Counted from the first letter of the stretch, positions 43,185 to 52,295 are shown. The stretch is 64,000 nucleotides of DNA from Flavobacteriales bacterium UBA2104 (GCA_002331485.1 DCYS01000030.1:49568-113567); one strand, 5' to 3'. Translations and numbers: made by a program. The notes: generated from the sequence alone by a model not told the origin.

Positions 43185-44327
43185 ATGCAAAAGCATTTAA
43201 TTTTCTTATCAGCGATTATTTTCGTCTCAATTCTAACTAGTTGCTTAGATGAGGGTAAACCCGATTCAAAACCAACTGAACCGATTGTAAAGCAAGATTC
43301 AACGAGAGGCTATAAAAGAATCCGAATTGTTGATGGAAAATCGATCTCTCAATATGCAGGTAAGCCAGGTAGATTGATGATCATAGCTGATAATGGAATG
43401 TACACGGATGAGATACAACAATTATTCGACTCAATATTTGCGAAGGAGATCAGACCATATTACCCTAAGCATCCTTATTTCGAAATTTATCAGCGAACAC
43501 CAAAAGAATTTTCTGAAAACTCAAAGAGGCTAAGAAATGTGATTAAAATAACTGTTTCGGAAAAAGTACCTGAAGGAAAGCCTAGAATGGAGGTAAGGAA
43601 AAATTACTACGCAAAAACACAGTTATTTACCGAGATCTACGCTCATGATATTAATGAGCTATACACTTTTTTAGAGGACGAACTATTTAGCTTATTTAAA
43701 CTATACGAAACACAAGAATGGAAAAGAGAGTTCTATCGTCATCAACGATCAAAGAACCAATCCACGAAAAGAAAACTAGCTAGTAAATTTGGTATTCGTA
43801 TGGAATTACCTGACAAGTTTCGGTATGAATCGATCGATGATCAATATGCTATCATTTTACTCCCAGATCGCTCTCGTCAAATGGAAATGAAAGTAGGTGA
43901 TGCACTTGGGAGCACAAAAGCAAATTTTATTCAAAGTGGTATAATGGTCTGGCAATACCCGTTTAAGGATTCAAGTCAGATGAAACCTGAAATGCTTATG
44001 CAGAAAAGAGATACAATCTTAAAGTATCACGCTAAACATGAAATTCCTGGAGTTTACATGGGAACTCAAGATCATCCGGCAGTTTTACCTGAATTTGAAA
44101 GGTTTAAAGTGAATGGAATTGAAGGGTATCAGTTTAGAGGATTGTATAAGTTTACAGGTCGTCTCGAGCCTTCAGGAGGGAAGTTCTGGAGCTTTCACTT
44201 TAAACATCCTAAGCGTAATACAGTAGTAGCTGTGAGTGGATATCTTGACGCTCCACCTACGATGTCAGCAAGCTTCGACTTGAATCGAATAAGAGCAATT
44301 ATTTACTCGCTGAAACTTGTGGATTAG
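43185..44327 (+). CDS. DUF4837 family lipoprotein
   Basis: 380 residues. The signal sequence ends in a lipobox L-T-S-C at about residue 20. The rest is globular, with charged and aromatic segments (E-W-K-R-E-F-Y-R-H-Q) and no known catalytic motif. DUF4837 is a Bacteroidota-restricted family of unknown function, and I place this protein in it from overall likeness (G-R-L-M-I-I-A-D-N near the start, F-R-G-L-Y-K-F near the end). It is probably anchored in the outer membrane. Its stop lies 12 bases from the convergent TonB receptor gene. Confidence 0.75.
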   Translation: MQKHLIFLSAIIFVSILTSCLDEGKPDSKPTEPIVKQDSTRGYKRIRIVDGKSISQYAGKPGRLMIIADNGMYTDEIQQLFDSIFAKEIRPYYPKHPYFEIYQRTPKEFSENSKRLRNVIKITVSEKVPEGKPRMEVRKNYYAKTQLFTEIYAHDINELYTFLEDELFSLFKLYETQEWKREFYRHQRSKNQSTKRKLASKFGIRMELPDKFRYESIDDQYAIILLPDRSRQMEMKVGDALGSTKANFIQSGIMVWQYPFKDSSQMKPEMLMQKRDTILKYHAKHEIPGVYMGTQDHPAVLPEFERFKVNGIEGYQFRGLYKFTGRLEPSGGKFWSFHFKHPKRNTVVAVSGYLDAPPTMSASFDLNRIRAIIYSLKLVD

Positions 44328-44339
44328 AGATCAACAACC

Positions 44340-46757
44340 TTACTTTTTATGTTCTATTGTCAAAGAGTATTGAAACATTACTGACCTCGGAGCTTCCATT
44401 TTCAAAGGCCTTAAAGAATACATATTGTTGAGTAAATTCGCTGCGATCAGAGCAAATTTATGTTTTTTGTTCAATGTATAATTGACACGTGCGTCAATGA
44501 TCCAAGTTCCATTGTTGTTTTCCTCAAAATAATCCATGTACTGTATATTTTGAATTGTATTAATGATCTCAGTAGTTTCTTCAAACTTCTCTATTACTAG
44601 ATCGAGGTTCTCCATTTTACTGAAATATTTGACCGTCGCTCCAATCGAAAATTTATCATCGAATGTATATGCAAGATCTGCTTTCACATTGTGAAGAAAT
44701 CTGTACTTCAAAATATTCCCATCTGGATTCAATGAAGTGTTATTGAAACTATAACCCTGTGCTTCGACGGGATTTGAATCATATGCATAAATGAGATCTG
44801 GATTCAGTGTTTTAGGAAGAATATAATTATAACCAGTTATAAATGTCATTTCATTTTTTTTGTTGAAACGAACTTTACCAGAGAAGGATAGATCAATTCC
44901 TAAGACTCGAGACCTTCCTGTATTCAGGAATTTAAAACCAGCACCAGTGGGAGAGTTTGGATCCCAAAAACCAAATAGATATTCGATCGTGTTTTCATAC
45001 TCTTGCCAGAAACCAGCAATATCCAAATATCCATAAACAGGTCCAACTTTTACTCCTTGTTTAATTCCTACCTCACTATTCGAAGAGGTTTCAGGTTGTA
45101 GATCTGGGTTAGGAAAGACGCCAAAATTCCCTATTCCAGTTTGGATAAACCGTTCAGTAATAGTTGGGAAACGATAACCTTGACCGTAAGACATTCTCAG
45201 ATAAGTTTCCTGATGTAGCTTAATATTACCTCCCGCTCTAAATATTGGTTTAATAGCTGTTACAGTATCATTTAAAGCATAATACTCCATTCTACCCCCT
45301 AGAGATACATTAACTATTTCCCACATTTTCTTCTCAATTTGTCCGTAACCTGAAACATTCAACAGTGTATTGTCAGGCGTACCAGAGCCGGCATATAATT
45401 CAGCGTATGAATCTGTGAAAGAACTTGAAATTCCACCAACGAACTCCAAATCAGCTAAGTTTTTGTACGATCTTTTGAATTGGTAGTCACCGTAGTAAAG
45501 AACGGAGTTATTCGATTGATTAGCAGTTATGTTGTTGTCAGTATACAACAACCTACCTCTTAATTTGTGAGATGCCCCAGTTTCCTGATCAAAATGAATG
45601 AACGGGTCGATATTTGCAATTGTTTGTTCATGAAGGAATACTGCACCTGGATAGCCTTGGAATAATCCACTCGTATCATTAAGCCACGCGAAGATCATGG
45701 GAGATTGACTGATCATTCCGTTTCCATTTACACCATAAGATAAACCTCTGTATTTTTTTGATCTATGTCTAATATTGAAATTTAGTCTTGCTCTTCTAGA
45801 GCGCATTTGTTCATTTGAGAAGTTTGAAACAGTATCTGGATAACTCTGCTCTATAAAAGCATCCTGACGTGGCGGACCTATATAGCCTTCATCATAATTC
45901 AGGTTTCCACCTATAACAATATCCCAGTTTTTGATTTTTCTAGAATGAAGAAAGTTCATTCCATTGATCATTGAGGGTCTATCCTGCCAAATTTGACTTG
46001 TATCCCTGGGGAAACTGTATAATCCCGAGTACACATTTATTTTGGTCTTAGGTGTTGTAGAAGGATACTTCGTCCGAATGTGTATTGCCCCTGATAAAGC
46101 AGAGCTTCCTGCTAAAACTGAGCCAGCTCCCTTTACTACTTCGATTTGCTTTATATTTTCAACTGGAATAAAGCTCCATTCAGGTCGACCGGCATCACCA
46201 GAAAGTAAAGGCATATCATCAACGATAACGGCTACCTTACTTCCAACGCCAAAAGTAAACCCACTACCACCCCTTATTTGAGGCTCTCCATCCATTATGT
46301 TTAATCCTGGTGTTTGATCAAGTATGGTTTCAACACTTCTTGTATTCTTGTCTTCGATCAATTTTGGTTTGATCACCTCCAAAGAAACTGTTATATCCTC
46401 TGGTTTTTTATCGAATTTACCAACGCGTATTTGCACCTCTTCAAGTTCTCTGACTTCTTCGTAGCTTTTAAGTACTATATCGTGTTCAATAAAACCATTA
46501 TTGGGAATAACGACATTGAAAGTATCTGTGATTTTATCGGTGAAACGACAGATGAGACGAACTTTACCTACCGGCAATTTCAGTTTATAATTTCCCTCAA
46601 GATCAGTCGTAGCACCTATGGTAATATCACCTTTATAGATGACAGAAGCTCCAATTAACGGAGCTCCTGATTCATCTGATACTTTTCCTATTAATGTGCC
46701 TTCCTGACCTACGGAGAAAAAAGAGATCAAGAAAAAAAGTGAGAGTATACGTAACAA
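44340..46757 (-). CDS. TonB-dependent receptor with N-terminal carboxypeptidase-like domain
   Basis: 805 residues. Signal peptide, a CarboxypepD_reg-like domain (about 20-105; G-K-V-S-D-E-S-G-A-P-L-I-G-A-S-V), a plug domain (about 120-235; T-P-G-L-N-I-M-D-G-E-P-Q-I-R-G-G-S-G) and a 22-strand-type barrel with the late motif L-Q-P-E-T-S-S-N-S-E-V-G. This is the layout of Bacteroidota ligand-gated outer-membrane importers; the ligand cannot be told, and no SusD-like partner gene is present, which argues against a SusC glycan importer. It lies 11 bases after the small PCMD/T9SS gene and is probably co-transcribed with it. Confidence 0.93.
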   Translation of the reverse strand: MLRILSLFFLISFFSVGQEGTLIGKVSDESGAPLIGASVIYKGDITIGATTDLEGNYKLKLPVGKVRLICRFTDKITDTFNVVIPNNGFIEHDIVLKSYEEVRELEEVQIRVGKFDKKPEDITVSLEVIKPKLIEDKNTRSVETILDQTPGLNIMDGEPQIRGGSGFTFGVGSKVAVIVDDMPLLSGDAGRPEWSFIPVENIKQIEVVKGAGSVLAGSSALSGAIHIRTKYPSTTPKTKINVYSGLYSFPRDTSQIWQDRPSMINGMNFLHSRKIKNWDIVIGGNLNYDEGYIGPPRQDAFIEQSYPDTVSNFSNEQMRSRRARLNFNIRHRSKKYRGLSYGVNGNGMISQSPMIFAWLNDTSGLFQGYPGAVFLHEQTIANIDPFIHFDQETGASHKLRGRLLYTDNNITANQSNNSVLYYGDYQFKRSYKNLADLEFVGGISSSFTDSYAELYAGSGTPDNTLLNVSGYGQIEKKMWEIVNVSLGGRMEYYALNDTVTAIKPIFRAGGNIKLHQETYLRMSYGQGYRFPTITERFIQTGIGNFGVFPNPDLQPETSSNSEVGIKQGVKVGPVYGYLDIAGFWQEYENTIEYLFGFWDPNSPTGAGFKFLNTGRSRVLGIDLSFSGKVRFNKKNEMTFITGYNYILPKTLNPDLIYAYDSNPVEAQGYSFNNTSLNPDGNILKYRFLHNVKADLAYTFDDKFSIGATVKYFSKMENLDLVIEKFEETTEIINTIQNIQYMDYFEENNNGTWIIDARVNYTLNKKHKFALIAANLLNNMYSLRPLKMEAPRSVMFQYSLTIEHKK

Positions 46758-46768
46758 ATCATTTTATT

Positions 46769-47683
46769 TTAATGAACGTAAACTTTTTTTGTGAACTGAT
46801 TTAATCCATCAGTTATTGTTATTAAGTATAAACCAGAAGGTTGTGTAAAGAGTACATTTTCTTTGCACTCTCCTTGCTGAATCAATTGACCTGCTATGTT
46901 TGTAACAGTGTAATTCTGATCTGATAAACCATTGCTATTAAAGAAGCGAAGTTCTCCTGAAGAAGCGTTTATAGATGTAAGTTCTGTATTATTCTCATCG
47001 ATATTGCTAGTATTGTAAACCAAACTAATATCATCGATCCATAGTGTACTTCCTGTTTCGGATATAGTGCTGTCTCCTGAAGCGATCGTTGTCAAAATAT
47101 ATTCAGGAGCCTGTGGATCATAATAATTGAATTCTTTTGAAAATCGGGTCCAGCTTGTTTGTTGAGTAGTAAACTCAAACTTTGCTCTCCCGATCATATT
47201 ATTTTCAGTTCCATTAAAAGGTAAACTACCTTGACTAACATGAAGTACAACCTCAATTTTTCCCTTATCACCGTTTTGAGGTTCATATTTATACCAACCT
47301 ATGATACTATCTGGTCTACTCGTGAAAGCAGTGTGCCATTGAGGGTCATTAGGATCTGTAAAAACATAGCCATTTTCAGGGTTAAAGTCTGCATGAACTC
47401 TTCCATTAGTAAGAAGACCATTTGCTTTGATACCAACAAGCGGTACTTCTTTTACCTCTAGACGAGCACAAGTACCACCATTTCTACCAGTATCAGGTGA
47501 TAAAACAGAAGGTGCGGTAGATGCTAAGGCATCTGCTGTTTTTAAGGAACTCCAATCTACGGGTTCTTCTTCAGCAGTACCTTGATTCTCCCAGGCTTCA
47601 AAGTCGCCATTTTCAATTTGTTGTTGAGCAAAACCTCCTAAAGCAAATGTAATGAGGTAAAAAGCAATAATTATTTTTTCCAT
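46769..47683 (-). CDS. Exported PCMD-like domain protein with T9SS-type C-terminus
   Basis: 304 residues. Signal peptide, then a jelly-roll-like domain of the putative carbohydrate-metabolism (PCMD) type with N-G-D-F-E-A-W at its start, I-G-W-Y-K-Y in the middle and L-W-I-D-D-I-S-L-V-Y at its end. The last 75 residues look like a T9SS sorting domain (I-A-G-Q-L-I and G-L-Y-L-I-T-I, ending K-K-V-Y-V-H), although the usual Y-P-N-P opener is not present. It precedes the TonB receptor gene by 11 bases and may bind that receptor's ligand at the surface. Confidence 0.75.
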   Translation of the reverse strand: MEKIIIAFYLITFALGGFAQQQIENGDFEAWENQGTAEEEPVDWSSLKTADALASTAPSVLSPDTGRNGGTCARLEVKEVPLVGIKANGLLTNGRVHADFNPENGYVFTDPNDPQWHTAFTSRPDSIIGWYKYEPQNGDKGKIEVVLHVSQGSLPFNGTENNMIGRAKFEFTTQQTSWTRFSKEFNYYDPQAPEYILTTIASGDSTISETGSTLWIDDISLVYNTSNIDENNTELTSINASSGELRFFNSNGLSDQNYTVTNIAGQLIQQGECKENVLFTQPSGLYLITITDGLNQFTKKVYVH

Positions 47684-47699
47684 GGTAATAGTGTTTATT

Positions 47700-47729
47700 C
47701 AAATATGAAATAAAAGTAAACTATTTCAA
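47700..47729 (-). promoter_or_regulatory. Promoter of the PCMD-TonB receptor operon (TTG - 19 bases - CATATTTG)
   Basis: On the minus strand the -33 TTG is the complement of 47727-47729 and the -7 box the complement of 47700-47707, one mismatch from TAnnTTTG. Confidence 0.45.
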
Positions 47730-47796
47730 AAATATATAATACAGAAGAGCAAAGAATTAATTAACTGACAAGGTGTGAAAAGTATTAAAATCAAAA

Positions 47797-47855
47797 AGAC
47801 TCAAAAAAAACTTAGGAGAGTTCTTTACTCCGAGGTAGAAGTTTTTTCTGAGTCT
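47797..47855. other. Long imperfect hairpin in an intergenic gap
   Basis: Bases 47797-47813 pair with 47839-47855 (16 of 17 positions, one A-C mismatch on the plus strand). The 25 bases between them can form an inner GGAG/CTCC stem (47815-47818 with 47828-47831). No T run follows and no gene ends here, so it is not a normal terminator. It could be a small RNA or part of a leader. Confidence 0.4.
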
Positions 47856-48015
47856 AATCTGCAAGTGTTTTCGAAAAATATTGAACCCCTTCAATAATAT
47901 CGAATAACCTTTCTATCATAATAGACGCATTCTTCTACTAAAGGGTTGTTCAATTACTCTATATTTTTTAAAAGACATCAATTTTTCAATTTAACAGAAC
48001 TTTAGAAAATAACTA

Positions 48016-48045
48016 TTGTCACTGTATTCATTGACATTACATTAG
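48016..48045 (+). promoter_or_regulatory. Promoter (TTG - 19 bases - TACATTAG)
   Basis: TTG at 48016-48018 and a -7 box at 48038-48045 with one mismatch to TAnnTTTG, 20 bases before the ATG at 48066. Confidence 0.5.
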
Positions 48046-48065
48046 TGTGAATCAAAACATTAATT

Positions 48066-48551
48066 ATGAAGTATTTAAAAGAGATTTTAGTGGCTAGTTC
48101 ACTTTCTTTAATGACTCTGGGAGGGGTAATTGCACAGGAGCAAAAAGTGGCGGTTCAGCCCCAGCAAAATAATTCACAGGAAACAGAACTTTCAGACGCT
48201 GAACTAAAGAAGTTTGTGAAAATTTATAAGTCGGTTCAGAACCAGAATAAACAAGCTCAACAGCAAATGGCGAAGACTATTCAAGAAGAGGGGATCACCA
48301 TTAAACGATATCAAAAACTTGCTCAGGCAACAAAAAAACCTAAATCTGATGTAGTGGCTACAGCTGAAGAGAAGGAGAAAATGAAAGCAATAAATGAAGA
48401 GTTTAAGGGGATTCAAAAAGAATTTAAAAGTAAAATTACTGATGTAATTACAGATGGTGGAATGACCACGAAGAGATACCAGCAAGTATATCAAATGATA
48501 AGGACAGATAAAGAGTTACAAGCAGAATTTGGTGAGTTGATGCAAGGTTAA
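48066..48551 (+). CDS. Exported DUF4168-like protein with two related helical repeats
   Basis: 161 residues. A signal peptide (ending V-I-A-Q) is followed by a Gln-rich stretch, then L-S-D-A-E-L-K-K-F-V-K-I-Y, which is the usual opening of DUF4168. The G-x-T-x-K-R-Y-Q motif that closes this domain occurs twice, near residues 78 and 138. The protein is probably periplasmic and helical; DUF4168 has no assigned function. The gene is single, with its own promoter and a strong terminator. Confidence 0.7.
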   Translation: MKYLKEILVASSLSLMTLGGVIAQEQKVAVQPQQNNSQETELSDAELKKFVKIYKSVQNQNKQAQQQMAKTIQEEGITIKRYQKLAQATKKPKSDVVATAEEKEKMKAINEEFKGIQKEFKSKITDVITDGGMTTKRYQQVYQMIRTDKELQAEFGELMQG

Positions 48552-48586
48552 TTCTTTTAAATTAATAGTTTAACAAGCCTTTGTTT

Positions 48587-48623
48587 TAGTCGTGAATATT
48601 GAATTGTTCACGACTATTTTTTT
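48587..48623 (+). terminator. Intrinsic terminator after the DUF4168-like gene
   Basis: A perfect 10-bp stem (48587-48596 with 48607-48616), 10-base loop and seven T. Its T run continues into TACTTTAG (48623-48630), a possible weak -7 box for the next gene. Confidence 0.88.
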
Positions 48624-48642
48624 ACTTTAGAGAAAAAAACAA

Positions 48643-49167
48643 ATGAAAGCACCTTTTAACTTATTCAAATGGATTGAGGAGAATAGAGATATTCTTAAGC
48701 CACCAGTTGGAAACAAAAATTTGTACAAAGAAGCAGGTGACTATATAGTGATGATCGTTGGTGGCCCAAATGCTCGTAAAGACTATCATTACAATGAGTC
48801 TGAAGAATTGTTTTTCCAGCTTGAGGGTGATATCTTAGTGAAAATTCAGGAGGATGGACAATCAAAGGACGTTCACATAAGAGAAGGTGAAATGTTTCTG
48901 TTACCTGCTAAGATTCCACACTCACCGATTAGAGGTGAAAACACTGTAGGATTAGTTATAGAAAGAGTTAGAAAAGGAACAAGTCTTATGGATGGTCTTA
49001 TGTGGTTTTGTGATAATTGTAATCACCCCTTAAAGACATATAAATTCAAGCTTGAAAACATTGAGAAGGATTTCCTTCCTCGATTTAAGGAGTTTTATTC
49101 ATCTGAAAAAAACAGAACGTGTGAGAAATGCGGGACTGTAATGGAGACAGATGAAAGATTCGTTTAA
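48643..49167 (+). CDS. nbaC: 3-hydroxyanthranilate 3,4-dioxygenase
   Basis: 174 residues, a single cupin. The iron ligands His49, Glu55 and His93 and the substrate-binding Arg45 and Arg97 align at a constant offset of two with the characterised bacterial enzyme (H51, E57, H95, R47, R99). The C-terminal rubredoxin-like metal site is present as C-D-N-C and C-E-K-C. It opens the ring of 3-hydroxyanthranilate in the kynurenine pathway, leading to quinolinate (NAD) or to 2-aminomuconate. An ALDH8A1-like enzyme that would serve the second branch is encoded at 34.8 kb; other pathway genes are not seen here. Confidence 0.95.
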   Translation: MKAPFNLFKWIEENRDILKPPVGNKNLYKEAGDYIVMIVGGPNARKDYHYNESEELFFQLEGDILVKIQEDGQSKDVHIREGEMFLLPAKIPHSPIRGENTVGLVIERVRKGTSLMDGLMWFCDNCNHPLKTYKFKLENIEKDFLPRFKEFYSSEKNRTCEKCGTVMETDERFV

Positions 49168-49190
49168 AGAAGTTTTTAACTCTTGCAATT

Positions 49191-50534
49191 TTGAAACCAG
49201 AACTATTTGGTACTCTTGACCTTTTAATTGGATTTGGCTGGATCATTCTAGTCTTTGGGGTTGCGTTCTGGATATATCTCGTAAATTCTACTAAAAAGCA
49301 TTTCCGCTGGTATTTGCCGAACTTAGGCTTTCGCATATTATTTGGTTTACTTTTCGGGGCTGCTTATGCAATTGTACTTACTGAAGGAGGTGATACCATA
49401 GCATATCATGATGGCGCATTTAAACTAAGTCAACTATTCTGGGATAGTCCCTCTGAATATTTCATGGAAATGTTTTCAACCCCTGGTTCTGATACAATTC
49501 GAGAGCATTTTAATGAAGAGACTGGTTATCCACCGTCTTGGATATATCGTGAGCCTGAAAGCTTTTTTGTTTGTAAGATCATATCAATATTTTCATTGCT
49601 ATCTTTCAATAGTTATGTCGCCATGACCATTATGGCTTCAACCTTTAGTGCGTTTGCTTCTTGGAGGCTCTTTAAAACGTTGAAGAGATTTGACGCATGT
49701 CCGAAATGGATCATAATCGTTGCTACAATGTTTGTTCCAACGGTAGCATTTTGGTGTTCAGGAATATCGAAGGATACGTTCGTTCTCGGAGCTTTTTACC
49801 TTATATTCTCATATCTCTACCCTCTATTTATTTACAAGGAAAGACTTAAACTAAGTAGTTTGCTAGGGATATTATTTTTTGGGTTTATCCTTTATCATCT
49901 GAGATCATTCATGTTATTAGCTATAGCACTACCTTTTATTATTGCCCTTTTATTCAGGTGGGCAAAACTCGTGAGTGAAAACGTTGTATTACTCTATGTT
50001 TATCGAGTTTTGATTGCGTTTGTCATGATAATCTCCGTTATTGGTTATGTCCAATTTACAGGAGGGTCAATAGTGGAAGAGAATGAATTGCTTCAAGAGG
50101 TTGTTGTCATCCAGAAAGACTTTGCTCAGAACAAAACGTATACTGGATATAGATATGACTTAGGTATTGATGATTACTCAGCATGGGGAATGATCAAGGC
50201 GACACCTTTGGCAATAATTACAGCTTTTTATAGACCATTTCTTTGGGAGGCAAATAGTGCTTTTCTTTTGATAAGTGGTTTAGAAAGTATGTTACTACTT
50301 TTTCTAACTTTTAGATTCTTCTTCTTATCAGGAAATTTAATCAAACATCTGAAGTTTATTGGATCAAAAGAATTATTGATATTCTCTATTCTTTTCGCGC
50401 TAATTTTAGGGTTTTTCGTAGGCTTTACATCAGGATTATTCAACGTACTTGTGAGGTTCAAAGCACCGATAATGGTATTTATAATTATATTTTTTGCTTC
50501 AAGGAACAAAGAAGAGAAAAAGCTAAATATCTAA
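49191..50534 (+). CDS. Polytopic membrane protein, unknown function
   Basis: 447 residues beginning at TTG 49191; the first in-frame ATG would remove two likely membrane helices, so the TTG is preferred. There are about ten hydrophobic segments, with a larger extracytoplasmic loop at about 60-115 and another near 290-330. The segment W-C-S-G-I-S-K-D-T-F-V-L followed by R-S-F-M-L recalls EpsG/O-antigen polymerase-like or GT-C proteins, but I cannot assign a family. It starts 23 bases after the dioxygenase gene, perhaps read from the same transcript. Its stop is 1 base from the stop of the convergent barrel gene. Confidence 0.7.
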   Translation: MKPELFGTLDLLIGFGWIILVFGVAFWIYLVNSTKKHFRWYLPNLGFRILFGLLFGAAYAIVLTEGGDTIAYHDGAFKLSQLFWDSPSEYFMEMFSTPGSDTIREHFNEETGYPPSWIYREPESFFVCKIISIFSLLSFNSYVAMTIMASTFSAFASWRLFKTLKRFDACPKWIIIVATMFVPTVAFWCSGISKDTFVLGAFYLIFSYLYPLFIYKERLKLSSLLGILFFGFILYHLRSFMLLAIALPFIIALLFRWAKLVSENVVLLYVYRVLIAFVMIISVIGYVQFTGGSIVEENELLQEVVVIQKDFAQNKTYTGYRYDLGIDDYSAWGMIKATPLAIITAFYRPFLWEANSAFLLISGLESMLLLFLTFRFFFLSGNLIKHLKFIGSKELLIFSILFALILGFFVGFTSGLFNVLVRFKAPIMVFIIIFFASRNKEEKKLNI

Positions 50535-50535
50535 A

Positions 50536-51369
50536 CTAGTGGTAGAAACATTTATCGGGATCACCTAATGAAAAGGTCAGCATCACACCAAACATAGAAT
50601 ACCAGTCTTTTGTAGCACTATTTCCTCTACTTCCGACCATTGGATTTTCAGATAGTGAGCGATCGGATAATCTAGCCGCAATGTCACCATTTTCTTGAGC
50701 TAAAAGATCGGGTTGTATGTAGTTTCCTTCACCAACATCATCTAAATAATCTGTAAATGTTTTGCGGATTCCATATTCGAAAGAAACAGCTGCTCTTTGA
50801 CCAAGATTAATTTTGAAACCAACACCTAAAGGCACAACCAGTTGCGTCAAATTATACTGATCTTTTTCGGATAATGAGCTACCTTGACCTTCAGTACCGA
50901 TAGGTTGAAGTTCAATTTGCTCACCGTTGTATTCCGTCGTGGGATTCATACGAAACACCCCTATATCTATAAATAAGTAAGGTGAAAAGAAATGATCTGA
51001 ATTCCCAAGTTTATAATTCTTGTAATTAAATTCTATACCTCCTGTAAGCTCATAAATATCTGATTGGAAAGACAGATTTCTATTGATCTGTAAATCGTTG
51101 TTAGAATCACTGTCATACCCTTCTACAGTACCATATCTAAACGCTCCTCTTAACGCAATCCTTGAATTAATATAGTATCGATATATTGCACCAGCAGATA
51201 AATTTGTCCGTCTAAAATGATGAAACTGATTGAGATCTCCAATGTAATATGATCCTCCAACCATAAAACCAAAAGACGATCTCGATCTAAAGTTTTCAGA
51301 TTGTGCAATACTATCAATCACGAAAAGTGAAAGAATGAAAAGTGTAAGATATTTTAAATACTTGATCAT
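50536..51369 (-). CDS. DUF6089-like outer-membrane barrel protein
   Basis: 277 residues. The signal peptide ends S-I-A-Q; the mature protein begins with a strand-rich segment (S-F-G-F-M-V-G-G-S-Y-Y-I-G-D-L-N) typical of the DUF6089/PorT-like barrels of Bacteroidota and continues in alternating strands to M-L-T-F-S-L. It follows nadK by 42 bases. In many flavobacteria this family lies between nadK and the uppS-bamA genes (from memory); here the neighbour beyond it is unrelated and convergent, so that wider block appears to be broken. Confidence 0.75.
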   Translation of the reverse strand: MIKYLKYLTLFILSLFVIDSIAQSENFRSRSSFGFMVGGSYYIGDLNQFHHFRRTNLSAGAIYRYYINSRIALRGAFRYGTVEGYDSDSNNDLQINRNLSFQSDIYELTGGIEFNYKNYKLGNSDHFFSPYLFIDIGVFRMNPTTEYNGEQIELQPIGTEGQGSSLSEKDQYNLTQLVVPLGVGFKINLGQRAAVSFEYGIRKTFTDYLDDVGEGNYIQPDLLAQENGDIAARLSDRSLSENPMVGSRGNSATKDWYSMFGVMLTFSLGDPDKCFYH

Positions 51370-51411
51370 GCAACAACTCTTAACGCGAAATACTGGACAA
51401 TATTGTACTTA

Positions 51412-52293
51412 TCAATCATTTCTTTGATCAATACCCCACATCATTTTATTTCTGATCGTATCGAGGAAATTATTTTCTTCAAATTTAATAACATTGATCA
51501 TAAAATCAGCCTTGTACAATGTTACTTCGGTTCCATTTTTAACTGATTTTGAATGGGAGTCCAATGTCATTAAGAATTTTCGGTCCCTTCCAAGAACTTT
51601 TAATTTGATCGGCATATGGTCAGGAACAACAACAGGCCTAACATTCAGGTTGTGAGGAGCGATAGGAGTTAGGATGTGAACCGCACAACCAGGTGTAATT
51701 ATTGGACCTCCACAACTCAAACTATATGCAGTTGAGCCTGTCGGTGTACCAACGATCAAACCATCTGCCCAATAAGAATTTAAATACTTACCATCTAAAG
51801 AAGCATCTACAGTGATCATCGATGAGGTGTCCTTTTTATGAACCGCCAACTCGTTTAACGCGAGGTTATCATCGCCAAAAATATTATCCTCTGTTTGAAC
51901 CCTTAGCAACGATCGTTTTTGAAAAACAAAATCTTTATTCTTTACTCGTTCAAGGGTTTTCTCAAAATCTTCAGTACTTGTGTTAGCAAGGAATCCTAAA
52001 CGACCTGTATTTATACCGATAACAGGAACCCCGGAAGATCTAATGTAGCTAACGGTCTTTAAAAAAGTTCCATCTCCACCAATGCTAATCGCAAGATCAA
52101 TACCTGTAGAGAAGTCGTTGTAATGATTAAAAGTTTCGAAGTTAGAGCCTATACCAATTTTCTTTTGCAACTTCTCGCAAAAGGAAGCCTCGACAATTGG
52201 TTTCCAGTTTAAGTCTGATAAATGCTGGAAAAACCTCTTAAAAAAAGGAACTTCATGTTTGTAGATCTTTCTGGAGTATACAGCTACATTCAT
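51412..52293 (-). CDS. nadK: NAD kinase
   Basis: 293 residues. It phosphorylates NAD to NADP in the cytoplasm. The active-site G-G-D-G-T-F-L-K motif is near residue 73, followed by the N-E-x-A motif (L-N-E-L-A-V-H) and a D-G-L-I-V-G-T-P-T-G-S-T-A-Y-S segment that binds the nucleotide. Length and motif spacing are normal for the bacterial ATP-dependent type. The gene begins 2 bases after the CBS-domain gene. Confidence 0.96.
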   Translation of the reverse strand: MNVAVYSRKIYKHEVPFFKRFFQHLSDLNWKPIVEASFCEKLQKKIGIGSNFETFNHYNDFSTGIDLAISIGGDGTFLKTVSYIRSSGVPVIGINTGRLGFLANTSTEDFEKTLERVKNKDFVFQKRSLLRVQTEDNIFGDDNLALNELAVHKKDTSSMITVDASLDGKYLNSYWADGLIVGTPTGSTAYSLSCGGPIITPGCAVHILTPIAPHNLNVRPVVVPDHMPIKLKVLGRDRKFLMTLDSHSKSVKNGTEVTLYKADFMINVIKFEENNFLDTIRNKMMWGIDQRND

Positions 52294-52295
52294 GA

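Larger units (their letters stand above)
47684..48065. other. 382-base intergenic gap between divergent genes
   Basis: No reading frame or tRNA was recognised. It holds a minus-strand promoter (47700-47729), a long imperfect hairpin (47797-47855), a second small hairpin (stem 47879-47885 with 47890-47896, loop CCCC) and a plus-strand promoter (48016-48045). Confidence 0.5.

Noticed and set aside
46314..46658. Plus-strand open frame of 114 codons inside the TonB receptor gene
   Set aside because: Opposite conserved receptor and plug sequence, rich in Phe/Ile/Tyr as expected of a shadow frame.
47684..48065. Hidden tRNA or CRISPR array in the largest gap
   Set aside because: No cloverleaf with CCA end and no regular direct repeats with spacers were found.
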